The notes below the pieces were generated by a model. The model was not told where the DNA came from, searched no databases, and worked only from the letters and a program-made list of their open reading frames with translations. Below, one piece after another: positions 23,712-33,137 of a stretch of 64,000 bases of DNA (within the stretch, counting starts at the first letter, position 1; each line of letters opens with the position of its first letter). Origin of the DNA: Megamerina dolium (lineage: Eukaryota; Arthropoda; Insecta; Diptera; Megamerinidae). A program made the translations under genes and the position numbers. The stretch lies in the NCBI GenBank assembly GCA_963854835.1, contig OY978526.1:90835140-90899139 (forward strand). Direction: 5' to 3'.

Positions 23712-24877
23712 TATGTGGTCATAACAACCGAATATCGATTTAGGCCGAAAATAACATGCTTCGCCAGCCATCTCTGTTTTTCGCCAGCTGGCGCCAGTTA
23801 GAAATTCCAAGCGCCGTCAGGTTTTCCAGTACTTGGTCTTTACACCGGAGGTTTGGTCTTCCTCTTCTGCGCCGTCCTCCAGCGGGTTCCGAATATAACA
23901 CCTTCTTAGCTGGAGCGTGTTCTTCCATTCGCTCGACATGACCTAGCCAGCGCAGCCGCTGGATTTTGATGCGCTTTACTATGTCAATATCGGCATACAG
24001 CTCGTACAGCTCATGGTTGTACCTTATTCGGTACTCGCCACCAACGCAAATAGGTCCAAAGAAGTTTTCTCTCGAAAACTCCAAGCATTCGCCCATCCGA
24101 GGTCGAAATTGTCCAGGATTCAGCGCCATATGTTAGGACAAGCATGATGAGAGACTTGTAGAGTGTAGTTTTCGTTCTTCGAGAGAGGGCTCGACTTCTC
24201 AGTTGCTTACTCAGCCCAAAGTAACACCTGTTAGCAAGAGTTATGATACGCATGATCTCCAAGCTGACGTCATTACTGCTGTTAATGCTGGTTCCAAGAT
24301 AGACAAAGTCCCTTACTACTTCAAAAGCGTAGTTGTCAACAGTGACGTACTGTCCAAGACGCCGGGACTCTTTGTTTGTTGACGCTAGATACTTCGTCTT
24401 GCCCTCGTTCACCGTGAGACCCATCCGACGCGACTCTCTTTCCAATCCTGAGAATGCTGCACTGACTACTCGCGTGTTCATGCCGATTATGTTAATATCG
24501 TCGGCATACGCCAACAGCATGACACTTTTATTCCATTATGTCGTAGATCAGCAGCTCGTATTATTGTCTCCATAATAAGATTGAAGAAGTCGCACGATAA
24601 CGAATCACCTTGTCTGAATCTGTTTTCCTTGGGTCTTCTCCAGGATTTGGCGCAGTGTGAAAATCTGGTCGATGGTGGATTTACCAGGTCTGAAGCCACA
24701 CTGATACGGTCCAATCAGGTTGCTGAGCATAGGCTTCAACCTTTCACACAGTACGCTCGATAGAACCTTGTATGCAATGCTCAGGAGACTTATTCCACGG
24801 TAGTTGGCGCAAATTGTGGGGTCTCCTTTTTAATAAAGAATTACAATGTTCAAAACGGCTGGGAGCCAAATCTGGTG
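23712..24877 (-). pseudogene. RTE-like LINE, reverse transcriptase C-terminal half
   Basis: Read on the minus strand from 24877, the translation goes through RT motifs: ANYRGISLLSIAYKVLSSVL, GPYQCGFRPGKSTIDQI, and the catalytic LLAYADDINIIG (YADD at about 24508-24497). It continues with GLTVNEGKTKYLA and YGAESWTISTSDGRMLGVFE. A frame change follows, then GPICVGGEYRIRYNHELYEL, RLRWLGHVERMEEHAPAKK and the end near 23740. Stops and shifts occur around 24590-24530 and 24060. The endonuclease and N-terminus are missing. The 4.2 and 22.3 kb fragments are relatives. A mariner element abuts its 5' side at about 24880. Confidence 0.88.
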
Positions 24878-24879
24878 AA

Positions 24880-25866
24880 TTCGTACTTTAATTTCTTGAA
24901 TTTAGCCATTGTCAAAACACTTTTGTGAACACGTGAATTGGAATTGAGAATGCCCCACGATCTGGTCGTTCTGAGATCTTTAATTCCGACGTTTTGCTGG
25001 AACTAGTGGAAGCTGAGCCAAATTTGACCATCCATATGATGACTGGAAGGATAAATTCATCACATGGAACAGTTTACAGGCATCTGGATCAATTGAGCAA
25101 GGTTCCGAAGATGGGAAAATGGGTTCCGCATAAACTTTTCGTCGCAAACCTTCAGAAGAGAGTGAATGTGTGTTCTCAGCTGCTGTAGCAGCTTGAAAAT
25201 TATAGTTTTCTGAACCGTATTGTTACTGGGGACGAAAAATGGGTCCTTTACAATAATCCTGTTCGCAAACGCCAGTGGTTAGATAAAGATGAAACACCAG
25301 AATCAACCCCCAGAGATGCCCTTCACTCCAAGAAGATTCTCCTGTCTAATTGGTAGGATACGGCCGGTATCGTTTATTTTGATCTGCTGGAACCAAACCA
25401 GACCATCACAACTGATTATTATTGCCATCAACTATCCAAATTGTATGAAGCACTTGAAAAAAATCGTCCGTCTTTAGTTAGTAGACGCAAAGTTTTGTTC
25501 CACCACGACAATGCAAGACCGCATACCGCAAGGCAGATCCTAGGCAAGCTGAACGAGCTCGGATGGGGGCTAATGCCGCATCCACCATACTCTCCGGTTA
25601 TTGAACCTTGCGATTATTATCCTTTCCGCGGACTTCAGTCCCATTTAAGTAATAAGAACTACACCTCAAAAGAAGCTATAAAAATGGATATCGACGCGTA
25701 TTTTGGCTCCAAGGACAAACAATTTTTTGAGCAGGGAATTAAAAATTTGCCTAAACGTTGGGAAGACATTGTAAATAATGCAGGAAAACATATTATTGAT
25801 TAATAAATACTGAAAACTTTATTTTAAAACCACCTAAGAACAATGCACGAACTTATGGACTGACCT
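24880..25866 (+). mobile_element. mariner element, degenerate (GACTGACCTG 3' end)
   Basis: The right end ATGGACTGACCTG at about 25852-25866 matches both ends of the deletion derivative at 62422-62832. The left end is eroded but shares GTCAAAACACTTTTGTG with a fragment at 40.6 kb. The transposase reads LLELVEAEPNLTIHMMTGRI, VTGDEKWVLYNNPVRKRQWL, then FHHDNARPHTA and PYSPVIEPCDYY. Asp-to-Asp spacing in the last pair is 34 (DD34D). Two stops (TAG near 25187 and TAG near 25354) and small shifts kill the frame. The N-terminal HTH is mostly lost. Confidence 0.88.
25441..25803 (+). pseudogene. C-terminal part of mariner transposase
   Basis: An open segment of 120 codons carries KVLFHHDNARPHTARQ, EPCDYYPFRGLQSHL and RWEDIVNNAGKHIID, ending at the natural stop (TAA, 25801). 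It holds the second and third catalytic aspartates. Confidence 0.85.
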
Positions 25867-25869
25867 GTT

Positions 25870-26275
25870 ACTTTTCTATATCACCGAAGCTACCTTCACC
25901 CGTGAATTCTATTATCGAATGCAGCCGTTTTTCAATATTTAATTTACTATTGCTTGCAAGAAATGCTAGACCCATCCAACATGCCTTTCCTTTGTTAATT
26001 TTTAATATAAAAAACATCCACAACGTTTGCTTTAAGACATCAAACTTCCAAAATCAAACTCGAAAATATTTGATGAATTTGATTTGAACTACTTCATCGT
26101 GTAATCGGTTGGTCTAAGGAGAATGCAGGTTTTTCTTTAGCTACAACTATTCAATGTATGGATGAAGATGTTCATATTTTAAAGCCGCAATTCTCACCTA
26201 ACGTCGTTTTTCGTCTCAAAATGATGAGACGATATAAATTAATATGAAAAGTATATTATATACATACATTGCTAT
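25870..26275. other. Noncoding spacer
   Basis: Nothing recognised between the two mariner-type elements. Confidence 0.4.
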
Positions 26276-26276
26276 A

Positions 26277-26649
26277 CGAGGGCGGTCCCAGAACTACCCG
26301 ACCTGACATATAGATGGCGGCAGTAGTTTGAAAAAAATTATTTTGGTGAAAAGTGGCAACCTTATAAAACATATGCTTTAAGTTTCAAGGCGCCACGTTG
26401 TTTAGTATTTTTTTTTAGGAGCCATCGAAAGTTAACGACCTCAGTGAACATGAAACCGTTATGTAATTCAATACTTTAGATGGCTATTTTAATGAGCTAG
26501 ACAGTTCATACTATAAACAGAGTTTCGAAGCTGGAGAATATCGCTGGGAAAAGTGTATAGAGCTAAAAGCAGATTATGTTGAGGAATAAAGAAAAATGTT
26601 CCCGAATTTGTTTTCTTTGTTAGGTCGGATAGTTCTGGGACCGCCTTCT
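26277..26649. mobile_element. 373-bp non-autonomous mariner derivative
   Basis: Left end CGAGGGCGGTCCCAGAACTA and right end, in reverse complement, AGAAGGCGGTCCCAGAACTA, with TA at 26275-26276 and 26650-26651. The first about 180 bp and last about 90 bp match the mariner at 12264-13381 (for example AGATGGCGGCAGTAGTTTGA and GGAAAAGTGTATAGAGCTAA), while the transposase is deleted. It is a clear parent/derivative pair. Confidence 0.9.
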
Positions 26650-26651
26650 TA

Positions 26652-27595
26652 CATGCTATATCAACAATATATACAATATGTGTGTATGTGTTTGAATATA
26701 TGATTATAAATAAATTCCCAATGGAATATTATCTTACCGTTGCATTGTTATTATTATTATTATCTTCAGAATAAAGTCCACAAACAAGTTCCAAGACGCT
26801 GTTCAATGACATTCTTTCAGTTTTTCTCTCATTTGCACATATGTGCATGTGTATCCGTGTATGGTTGTATTGAAGACTACACAAATTTTGAAGTTCTCTC
26901 TTTTTTTTTTTTTTTAAAATGGTTTTGTTAAGTAATTTTTATGATAAGGCGTAAAATTGATTAAATTTAACGCTCAATACAATATTAATGAATTTCGTAA
27001 CTTTTTATTTATTTTGTTTTCTTCACTTTGATTATTCATTCAATAAATTAAATTGATTTTTTCATTAAGAAGAAGAAGAAGCGATGTTTAAGCTTTAATG
27101 TCCATGAACTTTATTGATTCCAACATGTGCTCGATGAACTTTTTATGGAGCAACCTTTTTAATGACGTTTATATATTTATTTTCATTTGCGATTTATTTA
27201 TTTAAAATTTTTCATTTTTAGCAGTATGCAATTTTCATTTATTGAGGAAGCACACATTGTCCTTATCACGTTCATACACACGCATCAAACGAGTTAACGA
27301 AAATTAATGCAATCATTGAATAACAGTAACTGAAGGTTATTTGTATGCAATATGCTAGTAAAAATAAATAAATTGTAAAAACAAGTGATTTTTTAATATT
27401 TTTTTTTTTTTCATTTAAATTGACCGAGTAGTACGACACTACGTTGAGATGAATGTTTTTAATTAAAAGTAGACTTTTGATTAAAACCGAATGAGGCATA
27501 AAATATAAAAATTATTAGTACTCGCAAAAAACTATAATAACAGAATATTGAAAAAAAAACTCAAATTGCATGCGATATGGCAATGAAGAGAGGGA

Positions 27596-27632
<37 letters not shown>

Positions 27633-27880
27633 TAAATGAAGTGATAGTGAATGACAGGGAAAATATGAAAATAGCGAGATACACAATTCATATACACAAT
27701 ATGAAGTAAAAAATTAAAAATAACACTGTGCAACAAGTGGTGATTACAAAATAATTCACATAAAATTTCTGTTTATTCCTCTAAAAAACTTTTTATTTCA
27801 CTCACTAATTGTTAGTTTGTAGTAATTCTAAAACTAATATTATCCATGGCTAAAGTGTAAAATTTTCAGAGTAACAGTTT
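26652..27880. other. Noncoding interval with GA microsatellite
   Basis: A (GA)n tract lies at about 27599-27629. No gene recognised. Confidence 0.5.
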
Positions 27881-27886
27881 TCTACA

Positions 27887-28785
27887 GCTTGATTTTTTGG
27901 AATTTTCTTTTTGGCAACACTGTTTTTGGCAGCTCAGCTGTTTTCGTGTAACATGTTACTGTCAAACATGTTCAGTTTGGTCTATAATTTAACCATGAAT
28001 CGACTTACAAACGAACAACGCTTCCAGATTATTGAATTTTATTATCAAAATTCATGCTCGGTTAAGAAAGTGCATCGTGCACTTTCTTGTGTTTAGCGAC
28101 GAAGCTCCTTTCTGGTTGAATGGATACGTGAACAATCAAAATTGCCATATTTGGTGTGAAGAGCAGCCAGAAGCATTGCAACAACTGCCAATGCATTCCG
28201 AAAAATGTACTGTTTGGTGTGGATTATGGGCCGGTGGCATCATTGGACCGTACTTTTTCAAAGACGACGAAGGCCGGAACGTTACTGTGAATGGCGAGCG
28301 CTACGGTGCGATGATTACAAATTTTTTTTTGCCCAAAATGGAAGAGCTGGACTTGGCTGACATGTGGTTTCAAACTCACGCACGCGAAACAATGGCTCAA
28401 TTGAGAGGCGAGTTCGGTTAACAGTTTATTTAACGTTTGGGGCCGATCAATTGGCCGCCTAGATCGTGCGATTTAACGTATTTAGACTATTTTTTGTAGA
28501 GCTATGTTAAGGCTCACGTCTATAGCGACAAGCCCGCAAAGGTTGACGCACTGGAAGCCAATATTGAAGAATTTATTCGGCCGATATGTTGGAGAGAGTA
28601 TGCCAAAATTGAACCCAGCGTATGAACCATTTGAGACGCAGCTGCGGTCAACATTTACATGAAATCATCTTTAAACATTGAATTACACAGATCGATCTAT
28701 CGACTCACATAAAGATTTCATACATTTCTCTAAATTTTTTTTTTAAATCAAATCTGAAGGCTTTTAAAAAATCACCCTGTATTAT
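27887..28785 (+). pseudogene. Degenerate mariner-type transposon (longer sister of 10.9 kb copy)
   Basis: The right end AAAAAATCACCCTG is followed by TA, and the left end is a degraded CAGCTTGATTTTTTGGAATT. The ORF begins MNRLTNEQRFQIIEFYYQNS, skips most of the DNA-binding region, then reads VFSDEAPFWLNGYVNNQNCH, VWCGLWAGGIIGPYFFKDDE and NFFLPKMEELDLADMWFQ. The expected second catalytic Asp is lost at WFQ|THARE. Downstream INWPPRSCDLTYLDYFL and KAHVYSDKPAKVDALEA are readable. In related full-length elements the last two Asp lie about 41 residues apart (rosa-type, DD41D); I infer that affiliation from the motif style. Confidence 0.8.
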
Positions 28786-28789
28786 TAAC

Positions 28790-29564
28790 TATGTTGCTTA
28801 ATGAATGGTTAATTAAGCACTGAGCACAAAGCACGGAGAATAAGATATTTTTACATAAATCAGCATGACTGCGAATTCGATGCTCAACAATTGCTCTTCA
28901 GACAAATCAAAAACTACAAAGGAGGGGAAAAATTCTGATGTATAAACATACTCGTAACTTATCTATCTTAAACTTTATTCTAACATCTCCAGAAGACTTT
29001 GGCAAACCATAAACAATTTAGGTTGAGCCCCCCAAAACAGCACTGCACTACCTTCATTGTCTAATAAGCTTACACACATTTCTTCTGCAGCAGTGTGTAA
29101 TAAGTAATAATAAATAGACTTTAGGAGCGAAAAAAAGCAAATAAAATAAAATCATACATCTCGATTATAGAAACGTGTAAGTATTTTCCGAACTGAATGT
29201 TTTTTTATTAATTGGTTCAAATTTAATTGCCGCAATTAAAGAATGTACATATGAATACAATGCCCAACAGCAGGAACTCAATTGAAAAATACAACAATAA
29301 CAATAAAAATAAACAATTATGTTCAAATTGAATTAAATGAATGAATAAATATCGCCCTCGTATATGATCGAAACATGTTCAAATGTCAAATGTGTGCGTA
29401 TATACACGCAGAGGCGTATTCAGATCTTCAATTCGGGAAGAGGATAATATACGAGTACATTAAGATGGAGAGGAAAATACTTTCATTTTTTACAATGATT
29501 TGCGCATATCAGTAGAAAGTTGGGCATAAGTGCAGAGTAGTCCACTTAAAGGAAAAAACAAAAC
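28790..29564. other. Noncoding interval
   Basis: AT-rich; no gene or repeat recognised. Confidence 0.45.
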
Positions 29565-30747
29565 AAAAAATTGTTTGTCGCCAACGCCCATAAATTCGTG
29601 GCTCAAGGTCAAAGTTCAAATTTGCAATCGAAATTACACAATAAATTCGAAATTTTCCCTAACAATATGGGTATCAAGAAAGAAATTTTTAATACCTTTT
29701 CAGTGATATATAACACGTTATACCTTTATTTTACATTTTAAAAATTATTTTTTTCAAAAACAAATTCTTTATCGAAAATAAGCTCTATTAACCTATCGAA
29801 AATTTAGTACCAAATTAAAGGCTATGCAATTGACTTTCTAATAGTGTATTAAACATACTTTTATTTAAATTTTTATGTATTTTTAATATTTTTTTAAATC
29901 TTCATATTTCGTCTACTACATTTAGTATACGGAAAAAGTAGTGCGACAAAGGAGAATTACAGTGATATATGTAAATATTGTAAAAGAATGATGATAGCAA
30001 AGCCGGCGTGGATCTATCAAAAAATACTTTTATCCGAAAATACTGATGGTCTCGAAGCCAGCGTCGGGACTATAAGGGTTATTTTCTTTTGAGTCCGACC
30101 GAAGCCGTCTATCAAGAAAGATTTTTATCTGAAAATAGTCATGGTCGCGAACTCAGCGTCGGGCCTATAAGGACAATTTTTTTGCGCACTGCAGAAGACC
30201 GGCTATCAAGAGAAACTTTTATCTGAATATACTGATGGTTGCGATGCCAGCGTCGGGTCTATTCGTGTAATTTTTTTTTTTTTGCGTCCGGCCGAAGTCG
30301 GCTATCAAGAAAGACTTTTATCCAAATATACTGATGGTTGCGAAACTAAATTTGAAGAAAGCCATCTATATTGGAAAAATTTTATGAAGTATCAAATTTT
30401 TTTTAAATATTAAATATATATAAACATTTTCTAAAATTATGTTTTATATACCATTGAAAAGGTACTTGTATGGCCTTTAATATGGTTATAAATTTTGTCT
30501 ATATTAATAGTGATTATTTTCGAAAAAAATTGGTTTTTGAAAACATTTTCTTCAAATTTCTTTTTTTTTATCATAACTTTTAAATTATTAAAAATAGCTT
30601 ATAAATGATATATATCAGTGTAAAAGTATTAAAAATATGTTTCTTTTGATATCCATCTTGTAAAAAAATAGTGAATTTATTGAGTATATTTAACTTTGAC
30701 CTTGACCCACGCCTTATACGGGTGTTAGCGACAAACAATTTTCGGGG
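29565..30747. mobile_element. Foldback-like element: long inverted arms around a minisatellite
   Basis: The left arm (about 29565-29925) begins AAAAAATTGTTTGTCGCCAA and contains CAAGGTCAAAGTTCAAATTT. The right arm (about 30385-30747), in reverse complement, begins AAAATTGTTTGTCGCTAACA and contains CAAGGTCAAAGTTAAATATA. Further colinear matches run inward: AATAAATTC; ATATCAA/GTATCAA; TTTTTAATAC; CAGTGATATATA/CACTGATATATA; TTCAAAAACAAATT; CGAAAATAA; and TTAAAGGCTATGCAA/TTAAAGGCCATACAA. The arms are thus about 360 bp, diverged but colinear. Between them lies a tandem array (30003-30347). No ORF is visible. Confidence 0.75.
30003..30347. repeat. Minisatellite, about 95-bp unit, about 3.6 copies
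   Basis: CTATCAA recurs at 30014, 30109, 30203 and 30302 (spacings 95, 94, 99). Each is followed by a run such as GACTTTTATC, then ATACTGATGGTTGCGA, CCAGCGTCGGG and, after a T-rich stretch, CCGAAGTCGG. The array is GC-richer than its surroundings and sits at the centre of the inverted arms. Confidence 0.88.
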
Positions 30748-30749
30748 TT

Positions 30750-32380
30750 TTTATATTCACAAAAATAGACTCTACACGAAGAAATTTCTTTTCAATAACG
30801 AACAATTTATTTCCGATTTTTATAGTTAGCACAAAAGATCTCTTAGGGCGACGTGCTTCAACTTTGTGTCAACCCTTTCCGATTAATAATAATATACTAT
30901 TGTTGTAGAGCATCAAATGTGTCTATGGATAGATCAAAGAGAAAAAATTCGAAGCAAATATTATTCTGTCAAAACTATGCCTCTTTAAAATTTGAAAAAA
31001 GTGGGAGTGACTCGAACATTTGTTGTCGTACATGGAATATTAAGTGAGTTATGACGTGTTTAAAAGGCATAGCGTGTATCAACAGGGAAGCAAAAAGCAG
31101 TATATACGTGTACAAATAATAAATAAAATAAAAAATTTTATATAAAATAAACAAATAATAAATAAAAAAAAAAGCGCTGCAACAGTTCTGAACATTTATT
31201 TTGATCCAAAATTGAAAAACATGCCTAATATTGTATATGTAATTTTAAAAATCGAATTTTCGAAATGATCTATACGTTTTTTCTTCTTCTAAATGCCTAT
31301 TAAATTTAACAACAACACTAAAAAACGGATAATCAGCGCCGCACTTTCTCCTATTTTCTTTTGTTTATATATTTTATTTTAAATCATAAACATATGAGCT
31401 CGTATTTACGTATTTTATGCACATTTTTAGACGAACAATTGATGGTCATTTCACAAGCATTATTCACTAATATGTATAGATCAGGTACAATAGCAAGAGA
31501 AACACTAAAAACTAATATTACGAAAAGACACGCTAAATATTCTAATCAAATCATTCAATATGATTGCAAACGCACAATTTTAAAATATGATAAACGTATG
31601 ACGTATTTTTTTTTTTAAACGTATGCCGTATAGTTTGCGAATTATAAATATGATTACCATCAAACGATCTATATTATACACTTAACCATAACACGCGTTC
31701 TCATAATAGTCGCATTAGAATGTAGACTAAAATATGAATTTTATAAAATATGTCGCATGAGTATGACTAAGTACGAGAATGTAAACTATAATTTTGATAT
31801 TTATTAATTATTTACATTGCTATACAAAGTGGCCATACATATGTATGTATATATTCACATATGCATTGTACTAAACATAGAAAATATTTCAGAAAATATA
31901 AAACTTTTAATAAACATGCCCTGCACATGTGCAAGGGTCTACTCCATTCGCTCAGATGTTTGTAAGCACTTGAAGGTAGCTCAAGAGATACATTACAAAA
32001 AAATATATATATTCTTCTTCAAATTAATATTGTTGGGAAAAGAATAATTCTGCACGAAATGGGTGAGTGATGCCCACTATTTAAGATAGCTGCAATAGAA
32101 GAGCGTGACAATTATTATAGCCGAATATTTTCTTATTGGGAGAGATACAATTTTTTAAATTTGTTATCTCTTCGTGTATAAACCGGTCGATTCATGCCGA
32201 CTATAAGGTAATTTTTTCAATTTCATTTCACTCACATTACTTTGATATCGATTTAAGTGAGTTGTTTGTTTTTTTTTTTTTTTTGTATTGAGAGCCGTGC
32301 TAAGATATTGTATGTGTTCTCAGTTGTTGAAGTTCACAGAAAGATGTTCAAGAAAATAATTTTCGGAGCCAATGAACACT
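30750..32380. other. Noncoding interval
   Basis: AT-rich; short open stretches (31361-31618 and 31817-32047, plus) show no domain. It is intronic if the two loco-like exons belong to one gene. Confidence 0.45.
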
Positions 32381-32384
32381 AATA

Positions 32385-33108
32385 ACAATGGACACAATGA
32401 TATCAACGGATCATGCCATGCTTGATTTACTTCTATTGGATCTTAAAATTCAACAGGAGACAATGAAAGCGATGTGCCGACTATACTCGTATGGTCAGTG
32501 GCACTTAAACGGAGCTTCGGGTCACAGAGAAATCTTCAGGAGGATACCAGAACATTGCTCTTGGCTCCTAAAGATAATCTTAAGCTCAGAGTTTCATTCG
32601 GCATGAATGTAAGATGAAGTTAATTTCGATTGCAAAACGAAATAACCTTGTACTTATCTGGGTTCCTGGACGCTGTGGTGTCCAAGGTAACGAAATAGCC
32701 GATAAATTTGACCAACTACGGTTCAGCTGATACTCCACTGGGACCAGAACCAGCTATCGGAATCAGTTCAACAAGTATCATGAGCTCGATCAACAATTAT
32801 GTTAGTAACCTACATAATGACCGTAAATTTGTAATGAAAGATGTTCGCTTAATGGTCGGAATCATCACAGGACATAATCCTTGGGGTCAACACATGGCCA
32901 ACATAGGTATCATTGGAGATCCAATATGTATATCTTGTTTGGAGGGAGAGGACAGCATAGAGCATTTCTTCTGTGTTTGCCCTCGACCAAACTTTCGTGT
33001 CTTTGGCTCTGATGTAATGAGAATGGATAAATTTGATTCTCTAGCCCCGAGAGAGATATTCAGATTTGTGAAAGAATCTGGAAAATTCTCTCGGGAAGAT
33101 TAAAATCA
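32385..33108 (+). pseudogene. LINE 3' fragment: RNase H end and zinc knuckle
   Basis: The plus-strand translation gives the last RNase H motif, WVPGRCGVQGNEIADK (about 32659-32706), broken by a frameshift in DQLR. A second open frame (32708-33103) follows with GPEPAIGISSTSI, LMVGIITGHNPWGQHMANIG and a CX2C..H..C knuckle CISCLEGEDSIEHFFCVC. It ends at 33103, about 29 bp from the GTGAGT donor of the host exon on the opposite strand. The reverse transcriptase is missing. Confidence 0.8.
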
Positions 33109-33131
33109 TGAAAGCATGAAAAAAATCAAAG

Positions 33132-33137
33132 ACTCAC
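33132..33137 (-). promoter_or_regulatory. loco: 5' splice site GTGAGT after the PDZ/PTB exon
   Basis: Minus-strand CCAGATTTATTG|GTGAGTCTTT. The cut is exactly after a Leu codon (phase 0), and the reading would otherwise stop three codons later at 33126. Confidence 0.85.

Noticed and set aside
29565..30747. CRISPR-like array in the 95-bp tandem repeats
   Set aside because: Repeats are contiguous minisatellite units without unique spacers, in eukaryotic DNA.
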